64,000 nt of DNA from Nitrospirillum viridazoti CBAmc (GCF_000730165.1 NZ_CP022111.1:558001-622000); one strand, 5' to 3'; counted from the first letter of the stretch, positions 1 to 8,889 are shown. A program made the numbers and translations. The notes: generated by a model not told the origin, from the letters alone.

Positions 1-60
1 AATCTCGCGACCGGACGGCGATGTTTCAAGCCAGGCCCATAAATGAAACACCATAAATAC

Positions 61-85
61 ATTATATAACAATGTGTTATATAAT
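61..85. promoter_or_regulatory. AT-rich perfect inverted repeat, candidate operator
   Basis: The arms ATTATATAAC (61-70) and GTTATATAAT (76-85) are exact reverse complements around a 5-bp spacer. The site is strongly AT-rich in an otherwise GC-rich window and lies about 105 bp upstream of the first operon. The symmetry is seen directly. A role as binding site for a dimeric repressor of the S12-M81-MFS operon is inference, and the regulator is not in view. Confidence 0.55.
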
Positions 86-189
86 AACATCCACTCCCTG
101 CTCACAAGAGGTTCTCAATATGGAGAAACAATCTCTTGACAGGAAACACGACCGTCGCGAACTATCCCGTCAACGGCGGGAGGGTGGTG

Positions 190-1836
190 ATGGGCAAGGA
201 AACGGGCGACGGCGCGGGCTGGGCCCCGGCCGTGACGAAAGGGTCGAAGGCGGCGGTGGATGGGGCCGCCCTGGACGCGGTCTTCGCGGCCCTGGACACG
301 ACCCATCTGCCGGGTGTGGCGGTGGGGGTGGCGCTGGATGGCGTGCCGCTTTATCGCAAGGGCTTCGGCCTGGCCAGCCTGGAGCTGCCGGTCACCCTGT
401 CGCCCACCATCCGCATGCGCATCGGCTCCACCACCAAGCATTTCGGCGCCCTGGCCTACATGCTGCTGGTCGAGGCGGGGTTGGCCGGGCTGGACGACCC
501 CGTGGCCAGGCATGTGCCAGAGATGGCGCGGGCGGCGGCCGGTGTCACCATGCGCCAGCTTATGACCCACGTCAGCGGCCTGCGCTGCAGCCTGGAACTG
601 GCACTGCAACTCAGCGGCCCCGGCCACCCTCTGTCCACTGCCGACTGCATGCGGCTGATGGCCGATGATGACGACGTGAATTTCCCGGCGGGGGAGGAGT
701 GGTGCTACAACAACGGCGGCTACGTCCTGCTGTCCCTGGCGATCGAGCGGCTGTCGGGGATGAGGCTGGGCGACTTCTTCCGCGACCGCCTGTTCCGCCC
801 CCTGGGCATGAACGACACCCTGCTGCGCCTGGTCGACACCGACTATGTGCCCAACAGCGCGTCCCTGCACATGGTGGACGGCAAGGGCGGCTATTACCGC
901 CAGCCCATCGGGGCGGAGATCGCGGCCGAGGGCGGCATCGTCTCCACCGTCGATGACATGCTGCGCTGGCTGGCTCACCTGCGCGCCGCCCTGGCTGGCC
1001 GGCCGACGGTGGGCAGCGCCGAGACCTGGCGCCGCATGGTGGAGCCGGCGGTGCTGGCCAACGGCTATGTCACCGGCTATGGGCTGGGCCTGATGGACAC
1101 GCCCTATCGCGGGGTGCGCACGGTGCATCACGCCGGCGGGGTCATGGGCGGGTCCAGTCAGATGATCACCCTGCCCGACCATGGGCTGGACATCATCGTC
1201 ATGGCCAACCGCGCCGGTCTGGACCCCATCGATCTGGCCGCCCGCGTTATCGACGCCTGCGTGCCGACCCTGGGCCCGAAGCTGGAGCCCCATGAGGGGG
1301 TCATCCCCACCGGCACCTATTACTGCCCGCACAACGGCGGCACCTTCGGCCTGGCGCGGCACGAGGGCAAGGCCATCATCAGCATGGGCGGCATGGGCCT
1401 TTCCTTGGTGCGGACGCCGGATGGCCTGCTGCGCCCCAACGTCGTCGTCTTCCACATGGGCCTGGATGTGCCGGAAACGGCAGCGCCGCCCAAAACCTTG
1501 CGCGGTGTGGAGTTCGGGGTGGAGCGGGAACTGGTGCTGCTGGAACCGGACCCCGCGGCCGATCTGCGCTCCCTGGCCGGCCGCTACGTCGCCGCCGCCT
1601 CCGGCACGACGGCGGTGGTGGAGCCTGATGGCGATGGCCGGACGGGACGCCTGGTCCTCACCGGCCGCCATGGCACCCTGCGCCACCGCCTGGCGAACCT
1701 GGCGCCCGGCCTGTGGGACGCCAAGCCCCTGGATCTGCCCGTGCCCATCGTCGGCGGCCTGATCGCCTTCGACAGCCAGGGCTTTACCTTCAACAGCGGC
1801 CGCACCCGCCGACTGCGCTTCCGCAAGGTGTCCTGA
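190..1836 (+). CDS. S12-family serine hydrolase, D-aminopeptidase-like
   Basis: Penicillin-recognising serine hydrolase of 548 residues. The N-terminal half carries the family triad: S-T-T-K at residues 80-83 (SxxK), Y-N-N at 173-175 (YxN) and H-A-G at 314-316 (HxG). The HxG form, together with a long C-terminal half of predicted beta-rich domains (from about residue 355), matches D-aminopeptidases of the Ochrobactrum DAP type rather than true beta-lactamases. There is no signal peptide, so it is probably cytoplasmic. Start chosen at ATG 190 because a GGGAGGG box lies just upstream; an in-frame TTG at 136 is the alternative. The stop overlaps the start of the M81 gene (TGATG). Likely role: release of N-terminal, possibly D-, residues from imported peptides. 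The substrate is inference; an esterase activity is possible. Confidence 0.85.
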   Translation: MGKETGDGAGWAPAVTKGSKAAVDGAALDAVFAALDTTHLPGVAVGVALDGVPLYRKGFGLASLELPVTLSPTIRMRIGSTTKHFGALAYMLLVEAGLAGLDDPVARHVPEMARAAAGVTMRQLMTHVSGLRCSLELALQLSGPGHPLSTADCMRLMADDDDVNFPAGEEWCYNNGGYVLLSLAIERLSGMRLGDFFRDRLFRPLGMNDTLLRLVDTDYVPNSASLHMVDGKGGYYRQPIGAEIAAEGGIVSTVDDMLRWLAHLRAALAGRPTVGSAETWRRMVEPAVLANGYVTGYGLGLMDTPYRGVRTVHHAGGVMGGSSQMITLPDHGLDIIVMANRAGLDPIDLAARVIDACVPTLGPKLEPHEGVIPTGTYYCPHNGGTFGLARHEGKAIISMGGMGLSLVRTPDGLLRPNVVVFHMGLDVPETAAPPKTLRGVEFGVERELVLLEPDPAADLRSLAGRYVAAASGTTAVVEPDGDGRTGRLVLTGRHGTLRHRLANLAPGLWDAKPLDLPVPIVGGLIAFDSQGFTFNSGRTRRLRFRKVS

Positions 1837-3329
1837 TGCGTACCGATCCTCTCACGGTTTTCGTCGCCGGCCTGGTGCATGAGACCAACAGCTTCTCCCC
1901 CCTACCCACGTCCATGCGGTCCTTCACCAACGACCTGCGGCACCTGGGGGGCGATCCCGCCACCCTGGCGCGGGCGCGGGTGCTGCCGGCCTATGGCGAC
2001 TTGTTCACGGTGGCGGAAAGGCACGGCGACCGGGTGATCGACGGCCCGACCGCGGGGGCCCAGCCCTCCGGTCCTGCGCCGCGGGGCGTCTATGAGGGCC
2101 TGCGCGACGCCCTGCTGGCCGACCTGAAGACGGCCATGGCGGCGGGGCGGGTGGACATGGTGGTGCTGACCTTGCACGGCGCCATGGTGGCGCAGGACTA
2201 TCCCGACTGCGAAGGCGACCTGCTGACTCATGTGCGGGCCCTGGTCGGCCCGGACATGCCGGTGGGCGTGACCCTTGATCTGCACGGCAACGCCACCCGG
2301 GCCATGGTGGACAGCGGCGCCGTCATCATCGCCTGCAAGGAATATCCCCACATCGATTTCCTGGCCCGCATGGAGGAGCTGTACACCATCCTCGCAGCCA
2401 TGGCGCGCGGTGGCCCGAAGGCCCGGACCCATATCCGCAAGGTGCCGGTCATGGGCCTGTTCGGCACGACGGAGCAACCCATGCGGGGCTTCGTCGACCG
2501 GTTGGCGGGCTATGAGGGGCGGGACGGCGTGCTGTCCGTCTCGATGATGCACGGCTTCATCTGGTCCGACACCGAACATACCGGCGCCGCCGTCCTGGCG
2601 GTATCGGACGGCAGCGACCTCGCCGCCGTCGATCGCGTGCTGGCCGCCATCGCCGCCGACTTCCAGGCCATCGTCACGGCGGCCCCCCTGCAGGAGCGCC
2701 TGCCCTTGGACCAGGCGGTGGACAAGGCCGTGAGCCTCATGGGGTCCGGCAAGCCGGTGGTCCTGGCCGACAGTTCCGACAATCCCGGCGGCGGGGCGGC
2801 CTGCGACAGCACCTTCGTCCTGCGCGCGCTACTGGACCGGGGCGTCCAGAACGTGGCGCTGGGCATGATCTGGGACCCGCAGGCGGCCTTGATCGCGGCC
2901 GATGCCGGCGTGGGCGCTAAACTGCCCTTGCGCATCGGTGGCAAGGTCGGGCCCTTGTCCGGTGACCCGGTGGATCTGGAGGTCACGGTGACGGCGGTGC
3001 GCGACGACATCCGCCAGCGCGGCCTGGCCACGGACGGCGACGACCCCATCGGCCTGGCCGTGGCCCTGCGCGCCGGCACTTGGGACATCGTGCTGAACAG
3101 CACGCGGCAACAGACCTTCTCCCCCGGCTGTTTCACCGAATTGGGCATCGATCTCTCGGCCAAGGCCCTGGTGGTGGTGAAGTCCACCCAGCATTTCCGC
3201 GCCACCTTCGACGCCATCTCGTCCGCCACCGTCTATTGCGACGCGCCGGGGTCCTTGAACATGAACCTGGGCGCGCTGCCCTACCGCCATCTGCGCCGGC
3301 CCATCTGGCCCTTGGACCCGGTGTCGTGA
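1836..3329 (+). CDS. M81 family metallopeptidase (MlrC/microcystinase C-like)
   Basis: Protein of 497 residues that aligns throughout with the MlrC family. The opening A-G-L-V-H-E-T-N-S-F motif is typical, D-L-H-G-N near residues 148-152 carries the Asp and His zinc ligands of the family, and S-D-N-P-G-G-G near residue 310 marks the C-terminal domain. Family members are zinc hydrolases; MlrC opens linearised microcystin and the tetrapeptide, but most homologues have unknown substrates. Start is the ATG at 1836, sharing its A with the upstream TGA. It ends by GTGA overlap with the transporter gene, so the three genes are almost certainly one translationally coupled operon. Cytoplasmic; no signal peptide. 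Confidence 0.88.
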   Translation: MRTDPLTVFVAGLVHETNSFSPLPTSMRSFTNDLRHLGGDPATLARARVLPAYGDLFTVAERHGDRVIDGPTAGAQPSGPAPRGVYEGLRDALLADLKTAMAAGRVDMVVLTLHGAMVAQDYPDCEGDLLTHVRALVGPDMPVGVTLDLHGNATRAMVDSGAVIIACKEYPHIDFLARMEELYTILAAMARGGPKARTHIRKVPVMGLFGTTEQPMRGFVDRLAGYEGRDGVLSVSMMHGFIWSDTEHTGAAVLAVSDGSDLAAVDRVLAAIAADFQAIVTAAPLQERLPLDQAVDKAVSLMGSGKPVVLADSSDNPGGGAACDSTFVLRALLDRGVQNVALGMIWDPQAALIAADAGVGAKLPLRIGGKVGPLSGDPVDLEVTVTAVRDDIRQRGLATDGDDPIGLAVALRAGTWDIVLNSTRQQTFSPGCFTELGIDLSAKALVVVKSTQHFRATFDAISSATVYCDAPGSLNMNLGALPYRHLRRPIWPLDPVS

Positions 3330-4615
3330 CCGACGCGGCGGTGCCTATGCCGGCGGTCTCCGGGGGGCGCCTCCGCGCCCTGACGGTCCTGGCGCTGGCC
3401 ATGCTGGCGGGGATGGTGGCCCGCACGCTGCTGTCGCCGGTGCAGGAACTGGCCAAGGCCGACATGGGCCTGTCCGACAACCAGATGGGCCTGATCCAGG
3501 GCATGGCGCTGGCGCTGCCTGTGGCGGTGCTGGCGGTGCCCATCGGCCGCCTGGTGGACCGCACCCGGCGGGTGACCCTGCTGCTGGCCCTGTCCGCGCT
3601 ATGGATTTCGGGCACGGTCCTGTCGGGCCTGGCCTGGGATTTCGCCAGCCTGTTCGTGGGCCGCATGCTGGTGGGGCTGGGGGCCGCCGGCGCCGTCCCG
3701 GCCATCCTGTCGCTGACCGCTGACCTGTCCACGCCGGAACGGCGGGGCCGGGCCGTCATGGTCATGGTGATCGGCCAGGCGGCAGGCATGGCCGCGGCCT
3801 TCGCCGGGGGCGGGGCCCTGGTGGGGTCGCTGGCGCCGGCGGCGGGGCTGCCCTTGGGATTGACCGCCTGGCGGGCCACGATGCTGCTGGTGGCGCTGAT
3901 GATGCTGGCACCCACGGCCTTGCTGGTCTGGCAGGCGGAGCCGGCGCGGCAGGAAGGGACGGCCGACGCGCGGCCGGAGGTATCGCCCCGGCTGGGGCCC
4001 GCCCTGGCCGAGCTATGGCGCCTGCGCCGCCTGGTGGCGCCCCTGATGGCCGGCATGATCACCGTCAACATGGGTGACGCCGCCGCCACCGTCTGGGCGG
4101 TGCCGGTGCTGACGCGATCCTTCGGCCTGCAACCGGCGGACTTCGGCGGCTGGATGGGCGTGCTGCTGGGGTTGTCGGGGGCGGGCGGCACCGTCCTGGG
4201 CGGCCTGGTCGCCGATTGGGGGCACAAGCGGAATGCCAAGGGCGGCATCCTGTGGGGCGCTTTGGGCGGTGCCGCGCTGTCGGTGCCGGCCGCCTTGTTC
4301 GCCCTGGCGCCCGGCGTGCCGCTGTTCGCCGTGCTGCTGGCGCTGCTGATGGTGGCGGGGGCCATCGTGGCCGTGGGCGTGGCCTCGGCCATCACCCTGC
4401 TGGTGCCCAACCATCTGCGCGGCCTGTGCCTGGGCCTCATGAGCGCGCTGGGGGTCTTCATCAGCCTGGGCCTGGCGCCCAGCATCGTCAGCCTGCTGGC
4501 GCAGGCGTTTGGGGGCGAGGAACACCTGCCCCTGGCCCTGGCGCTGGAGGGGGTGGTGGCCAGCCTGGTGGGGGTGCTGACCTTCCGGCGGGCCCTGCGC
4601 GCGGCTCGTTCTTAA
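3326..4615 (+). CDS. MFS transporter
   Basis: Hydrophobic protein of 429 residues with about 12 predicted membrane segments. It has the MFS loop-2 signature (G-R-L-V-D-R-T-R-R near residue 73) after TM2 and a repeat-like basic loop mid-protein (D-W-G-H-K-R-N). It is placed in the inner membrane. Start taken as GTG 3326, overlapping the M81 stop as GTGA; ATG 3347 in the same frame is possible. Because it follows two peptidase-like genes without a gap, its cargo is probably the peptide or amide they process. The direction of transport cannot be read from sequence. Confidence 0.85.
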   Translation: MTDAAVPMPAVSGGRLRALTVLALAMLAGMVARTLLSPVQELAKADMGLSDNQMGLIQGMALALPVAVLAVPIGRLVDRTRRVTLLLALSALWISGTVLSGLAWDFASLFVGRMLVGLGAAGAVPAILSLTADLSTPERRGRAVMVMVIGQAAGMAAAFAGGGALVGSLAPAAGLPLGLTAWRATMLLVALMMLAPTALLVWQAEPARQEGTADARPEVSPRLGPALAELWRLRRLVAPLMAGMITVNMGDAAATVWAVPVLTRSFGLQPADFGGWMGVLLGLSGAGGTVLGGLVADWGHKRNAKGGILWGALGGAALSVPAALFALAPGVPLFAVLLALLMVAGAIVAVGVASAITLLVPNHLRGLCLGLMSALGVFISLGLAPSIVSLLAQAFGGEEHLPLALALEGVVASLVGVLTFRRALRAARS

Positions 4616-4632
4616 GGACAAGGGACAATAAA

Positions 4633-4654
4633 CCCTTGAATTGATTTTCAAGGG
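4633..4654. other. 8-bp perfect hairpin between operons
   Basis: CCCTTGAA (4633-4640) and TTCAAGGG (4647-4654) form a perfect stem with a 6-nt loop, 17 bp after the MFS stop. There is no T-tract on the forward strand, so a Rho-independent terminator is poorly supported. It could protect the 3' end of the operon mRNA or be an operator for the VOC gene. Confidence 0.35.
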
Positions 4655-4748
4655 AAAAAGTCAATCCTCATATGGCAGCATTGTTGAGTCTTCCCGCCTG
4701 TCTATAGTCATCCCACCCATTCCATGAAGAATTGAGGGGAGGAAGACT

Positions 4749-5132
4749 ATGGCGATCTACACCCACGTTTCTGTCGGCACCAACGACCTGGCCAAGGCCA
4801 GGGTCTTCTATGACAGCGTGCTGGGCAAGCTGGGCCTGAAACGGGTGGCCGACCTGGGCGACAACGGTTCCATCTGGGGTGAGGACAAGCCGTCCTTCTT
4901 CGTGCTGAAGCCGGCCAACGGCCAGCCCGCCACCGTCGGCAACGGCGTCACGGTGAGTTTCGAGGCGCCGAATCGTGCCGCCGTCGACGCCTTCCATGCC
5001 GAAGCCCTGGCTCAGGGCGGCGTGTGCGAGGGCAAGCCGGGCCCGCGCGGCTGGGCCCCCAACGCCTACGCGTCCTATGCCCGCGACCTGGACGGCAACA
5101 AGCTGGCCGCCTATTGCTTCAAGCCCGAGTAA
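4749..5132 (+). CDS. VOC (glyoxalase/dioxygenase superfamily) protein
   Basis: Protein of 127 residues with the two-fold beta-alpha-beta-beta-beta layout of the vicinal oxygen chelate fold. It opens with H-V-S-V-G-T-N-D-L-A-K-A-R-x-F-Y and ends with R-D-L-D-G-N-K-L-A-A-Y, the typical last strand. Such single-domain VOC proteins are metal-binding lyases, dioxygenases or resistance proteins; the substrate is not readable. A strong ribosome site (GGGAGGAAG) precedes ATG 4749. Monocistronic: the next gene is convergent and a bidirectional terminator separates them. Confidence 0.85.
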   Translation: MAIYTHVSVGTNDLAKARVFYDSVLGKLGLKRVADLGDNGSIWGEDKPSFFVLKPANGQPATVGNGVTVSFEAPNRAAVDAFHAEALAQGGVCEGKPGPRGWAPNAYASYARDLDGNKLAAYCFKPE

Positions 5133-5152
5133 CCGTCTTCCCGCGCACATGA

Positions 5153-5182
5153 AAACGGCGCCGCAGCGATGCGGCGCCGTTT
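5153..5182. terminator. Bidirectional Rho-independent terminator
   Basis: A 12-bp perfect stem, AAACGGCGCCGC (5153-5164) with GCGGCGCCGTTT (5171-5182), and a 6-nt loop. It has T-rich sequence on the forward side and an A-run on the other, so it can serve both the convergent VOC gene and the pyk gene. Confidence 0.85.
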
Positions 5183-5233
5183 GTCTTCGGACCATGCGCG
5201 CAGACCCGAGCGCGCCCGGGCCCCAGGGAGCCC

Positions 5234-6652
5234 TTACCCCCCGATCTGCAGCATGCGCAGGTTGTTGGTGGTGCCGGCCTGGGCGAAGGGGATGCCGGCC
5301 ACGACGATGATCTGGTCGTGCAGCTTGGCGAACTCCGCACTCTGCGACATGGCGGAGGCCACCTCCACCATCTGCTCGTAGGAGTGGATGTCCTCCGACA
5401 GGGCGCTGTGCGTGCCCCACAGCAGGCACAGGCGGCGCGACACGTCCTGGTCGGCGGTGATCGCCAGGATGGCCACTTCCGGACGCTTGCGGGCGATACG
5501 GGCGGCGGTGGTGCCGCTGGAGGTGAAGGCGACGATGACCGGCGCGCGCACGGCCTCCGCCAGGTCGGCGGCGGCGGCGGCCACGGCATGCGGCGGCGTC
5601 TGCTCTTCCGCCGGTTCCGACGCACGGATGAGGGAGTGGTAGAGCTTGTGCCGCTCGGTCGTGGCGATGATACGGTCCATCATGGACACCGCTTCCAGCG
5701 GATAGGAGCCGCTGGCCGACTCCGCCGACAGCATGACGGCGTCGGCGCCGTCATAGATGGCGGTGGCGACGTCCGACGCCTCGGCGCGGGTGGGGGTGGG
5801 GGCGGCCACCATGCTGTCCAGCATCTGGGTGGCGACGATGACCGGCTTCACCGCCAGGCGGCAGGCGCGCACCAGTTCCTTCTGGCGGCCGGGCACCTCC
5901 TCCTGCGGGATTTCCACACCCAGGTCGCCACGGGCCACCATGATGGCGTCCGACAGGCGGATGATGTCGTCGATCTGGTCCAGGGCCTGCGGCTTCTCGA
6001 TCTTGGCCATCAGGCCGGCGCGGTCGCCGATCAGGCCGCGCGCCTCAATCATGTCGCTGGGCTTCTGCACGAAGGACAGGGCCACCCAGTCCACGCCCAG
6101 GTTAAGACCGAATTCCAGGTCGGCGCGGTCCTTGGCGGTCAGCGGCGACAGGTTCAGCAGGGTGCCGGGCAGGTTGACGCCCTTGCGGTTGGAAATGATG
6201 CCGCCGAAGATGACCTCGGCCGTCATGGCGTCGTCACCCAGGCTGGTCACTTTGACGCGCACGCGGCCGTCATCGATCAGCAGGTGGTGGCCCGGCAGGA
6301 CGGCGGCGAAAATCTCAGGGTGCGGCAGGGGGATGGCGTCGCGGTCGCCGTCCTGTCCCTTCAGCACGAAGCGGATGGTGTCGCCCTTGGCCACCGTGAT
6401 CTTGCCGTCCTTGATGGTGCCGACGCGGATCTTGGGGCCTTGCAGGTCCTGCAGGATGCCGATGGGCCGGCCCACTTCCTTTTCCAGCGCCCGGATGTGG
6501 GCGTGGACCTTGGCATGGTCCTCATGGGTGCCATGGCTGAAGTTCAGGCGGAAGGTGTCGACGCCCGCCAGGAACAGCGCCTTCAGCATCTCGGGCGAGT
6601 TGCTGGCGGGTCCGACGGTGGCGACGATCTTGGCACGGCGGTGGCGACGCAT
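5234..6652 (-). CDS. pyk: Pyruvate kinase
   Basis: Full-length pyruvate kinase of 472 residues, converting phosphoenolpyruvate and ADP to pyruvate and ATP. Seen: K-I-V-A-T-V-G-P-A near the start, Q-D-L-Q-G-P-K-I-R (68-76), the catalytic lysine motif I-E-K-P-Q (K220), M-V-A-R-G-D-L-G-V-E-I-P (239-249) binding the metal and phosphate, and a C-terminal allosteric-type domain. Start is the ATG at 6652. A 206-bp gap separates it from the upstream fabI gene on the same strand, so it probably has its own promoter. Confidence 0.97.
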   Translation of the reverse strand: MRRHRRAKIVATVGPASNSPEMLKALFLAGVDTFRLNFSHGTHEDHAKVHAHIRALEKEVGRPIGILQDLQGPKIRVGTIKDGKITVAKGDTIRFVLKGQDGDRDAIPLPHPEIFAAVLPGHHLLIDDGRVRVKVTSLGDDAMTAEVIFGGIISNRKGVNLPGTLLNLSPLTAKDRADLEFGLNLGVDWVALSFVQKPSDMIEARGLIGDRAGLMAKIEKPQALDQIDDIIRLSDAIMVARGDLGVEIPQEEVPGRQKELVRACRLAVKPVIVATQMLDSMVAAPTPTRAEASDVATAIYDGADAVMLSAESASGSYPLEAVSMMDRIIATTERHKLYHSLIRASEPAEEQTPPHAVAAAAADLAEAVRAPVIVAFTSSGTTAARIARKRPEVAILAITADQDVSRRLCLLWGTHSALSEDIHSYEQMVEVASAMSQSAEFAKLHDQIIVVAGIPFAQAGTTNNLRMLQIGG

Positions 6653-6858
6653 TGTTGTTTTCGGCCCTGGCGGGCCGCCCCAGAAGTGAAGGCCGGTTGG
6701 AAACGGTGCCCGGGCGCATTGTCGGCATGGCCAACGGTTGCCCGGTCCGGTTGGCGGCGATGGTAACCGCTTCGCCCGCCGACAACAACATGGGGATATG
6801 CGAAATTCCGGTTAAGGGCGGTAATTTTACTACATGACAGGTGGGTGCCCCGGGCCGG

Positions 6859-7656
6859 TCATGCCACGATGTTGGCACCCCCATCGATATAAAGGGTGCT
6901 GCCGGTCAGGCGTCGGGCGAAGGGGCTGGCCAGGTAGGCGCAGGTGTAGCCGACATCCATGATATCGACCAATTCCCCAACCGGCGCGCGGCTTATGGCG
7001 TCATTCAGCAGACGGTCGAAATCCTTCAGACCGGATGCCGCGCGGGTCATCAGGGGGCCGGGCGACAGGGCGTGCACGCGGATGTGCTGTGGTCCCAGCT
7101 CATGCGCCAGATAGCGGCACGACGCCTCCAGCGCCGCCTTGACGGGTCCCATGACGTTGTAATTGGGCACCACGCGGTCGGCACCCAGATAGCTCATGGC
7201 GAACATGGCGCCGCCGTCGGCCATCAGGGGGGCCGCCAGCTTGGCCATGCGGATGAAGGAATGGCAGGAGATGTCCATGGCGCGGGCGAAGCCCTCGGCC
7301 GAGCAGTCCAGCAGGCCGCCCTTCAGATCCTCCTTGGGCGCGTAGGCGATGGAGTGGACCAGGATGTCCAGCCCGCCCCAGGTCTCGCGCACCGCGTCGA
7401 ACACCGCCTCCAGCTGTCCCGGCGCCGTCACGTCCAGCGGCAGGAACAGGCGGGCACCCAGTTCCCGCGCCAGGGGCTCCACATGCGGCTTGGCCTTGTC
7501 GTTCAGGTAGGTCAGGGCCAGGTCCGCGCCCACCTCGTGGAAGGCCTTGGCGCAGCCATAGGCGATGGACTGGTCGTTGGCGATGCCTACCACCAGGGCG
7601 CGCTTGCCGGCCAGGATGCGGTGGGGGGTGGGCAGATTGGATGTCTCGGTGCTCAT
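6859..7656 (-). CDS. fabI: Enoyl-ACP reductase, NADH type
   Basis: Short-chain dehydrogenase fold enzyme of 265 residues that reduces trans-2-enoyl-ACP in the last step of fatty-acid elongation. The FabI-specific features are present: nucleotide-binding G-I-A-N-D-Q-S-I-A (24-32), Y156 in S-Y-L-G, and the catalytic Y166-x6-K173 in N-Y-N-V-M-G-P-V-K. The start codon overlaps the ackA stop (TGATG), making it the last gene of the DUF3141-pta-ackA-fabI operon. A housekeeping fabI may exist elsewhere; this copy sits in an acyl-phosphate context. Confidence 0.95.
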   Translation of the reverse strand: MSTETSNLPTPHRILAGKRALVVGIANDQSIAYGCAKAFHEVGADLALTYLNDKAKPHVEPLARELGARLFLPLDVTAPGQLEAVFDAVRETWGGLDILVHSIAYAPKEDLKGGLLDCSAEGFARAMDISCHSFIRMAKLAAPLMADGGAMFAMSYLGADRVVPNYNVMGPVKAALEASCRYLAHELGPQHIRVHALSPGPLMTRAASGLKDFDRLLNDAISRAPVGELVDIMDVGYTCAYLASPFARRLTGSTLYIDGGANIVA

Positions 7657-8885
7657 CAGGTCGCTCCCGTCAGCAGGCGCCGCGTGTGGCGGGCGATCAT
7701 CTGTTCCTCATCCGTGGGCACGATCCAGGCGGCCACGCGGCTGCTGGGCGCGCTGATCCGGGTGGCGCCGTCCTCGGGCCGGGCATCCTCGGGCCGGGCG
7801 TTGGCCGCCCCGTCCAGCTCCACCCCCAGCCAGGCGGCGTGGTGGCAGACCGCCTCGCGCACGCCGGCGCTGTGTTCCCCGATGCCGGCGGTGAAGACCA
7901 GGGCGTCCAGCCCGCCCAGCGCCGCCGCCAGCGAGCCGATCTCCCGCCCGATGCGATAGGTGAACAGGTCCACCGCCAGCTTGGCCCGGGGCTCGGGCGA
8001 GGTTTCCAGGGTGCGCATGTCGCTGGAAATGCCGGAAACGCCCAGCAGGCCGGACCGCTGGTAGAGCAATTTCTCCAGGTCGCGCGGCCCCATATGCATC
8101 TCATCCATGAGGTACAGCAGCACGCCGGGGTCCAGGGTGCCGCACCGTGTCCCCATGGGCAGCCCTTCCACCGCCGTGAAGCCCATGGTGCTGGCCACGC
8201 TGCGGCCGCCGTCCATGGCGCACAGGCTGGCGCCGTTGCCCAGGTGGGCGACGATGACCTTGGCGCCGTCCAGGCCCAGCTCACCCAGGTGGGAGGCGAT
8301 GTACTCGTAGGACAGGCCGTGGAAGCCATAGCGGCGCACGCCCCGGTCGGTGATCTCCGCCGGCAGGGCGAAGGCTTGGGCCAGGGGCGGCTGGGTGGCG
8401 TGGAAGGCGGTGTCGAAGCAGCCCACCTGGAACAGGCCGGGCGTGCTGGCCAGGATGCTGCGCGCCGGTGCCAGGTTGTGCCGTTGGTGCAGGGGCGCCA
8501 GGGGCACGAAGGTGGCCAGCCGGTCCAGCACGGCGGCGTCCAGTGCCGCCGGGGCGGTGAAGTCGCCGCCGCCGTGGACGATGCGATGGCCCACCGCCTC
8601 CACCTTATGGCCTTCCAGATGGGTGTTGATGAACCCCATCAGGAAGCGTGTGGCGGCGTCATGGTCGAAGGCGCCGGCCTCGGTACCGGTCCAGCGCCGT
8701 TCCCCCACCACGTCGCCGGCGGGGTGGCGGGCGATGAAGTGGGCGTTGTCGGTGCGCAGCCCCTCGATCTGGCCCTTCAGGAACAGTTCCAGCTGCCGGG
8801 TCTCATCCGCGAACAGCGAGAACTTGATGCTGGAGGAGCCGGCGTTGATGACGATGATGGCGTTGCTGATCTTTCTCCGGCGCAT
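7656..8885 (-). CDS. ackA: Acetate (acyl) kinase
   Basis: ASKHA-fold kinase of 409 residues that interconverts acetyl phosphate plus ADP with acetate plus ATP. Signatures: N-A-G-S-S-S-I-K-F near residue 14, G-H-R-I-V-H-G-G, C-F-D-T-A-F-H-A, R-R-Y-G-F-H-G-L-S, H-L-G-N-G-A-S and the C-terminal F-T-A-G-I-G-E-H. It lies 4 nt downstream of pta and overlaps fabI. An internal duplication gives two copies of A-R-P-E-D near residue 370, in a loop. Confidence 0.95.
   Translation of the reverse strand: MRRRKISNAIIVINAGSSSIKFSLFADETRQLELFLKGQIEGLRTDNAHFIARHPAGDVVGERRWTGTEAGAFDHDAATRFLMGFINTHLEGHKVEAVGHRIVHGGGDFTAPAALDAAVLDRLATFVPLAPLHQRHNLAPARSILASTPGLFQVGCFDTAFHATQPPLAQAFALPAEITDRGVRRYGFHGLSYEYIASHLGELGLDGAKVIVAHLGNGASLCAMDGGRSVASTMGFTAVEGLPMGTRCGTLDPGVLLYLMDEMHMGPRDLEKLLYQRSGLLGVSGISSDMRTLETSPEPRAKLAVDLFTYRIGREIGSLAAALGGLDALVFTAGIGEHSAGVREAVCHHAAWLGVELDGAANARPEDARPEDGATRISAPSSRVAAWIVPTDEEQMIARHTRRLLTGAT
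7771..7800. repeat. 15-bp in-frame tandem duplication inside ackA
   Basis: Two adjacent copies of TCCTCGGGCCGGGCA (7771-7785) and TCCTCGGGCCGGGCG (7786-7800) differ only in the last base. The unit is a multiple of three, so the ackA frame is kept and the pentapeptide A-R-P-E-D is repeated. Confidence 0.9.
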
Positions 8886-8889
8886 GGGC

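Noticed and set aside
115-1686. 523-codon ORF antisense to the S12 hydrolase
   Set aside because: Shadow of a gene with complete SxxK, YxN and HxG motifs.
4633-4654. Hairpin considered as Rho-independent terminator of the MFS operon
   Set aside because: It is followed by A residues, not T, on the transcribed strand; kept only as a hairpin of unknown role.
6653-6858. Short forward ORF of 61 codons between pyk and fabI
   Set aside because: Lies in the probable promoter region of pyk with no ribosome site or recognisable product.
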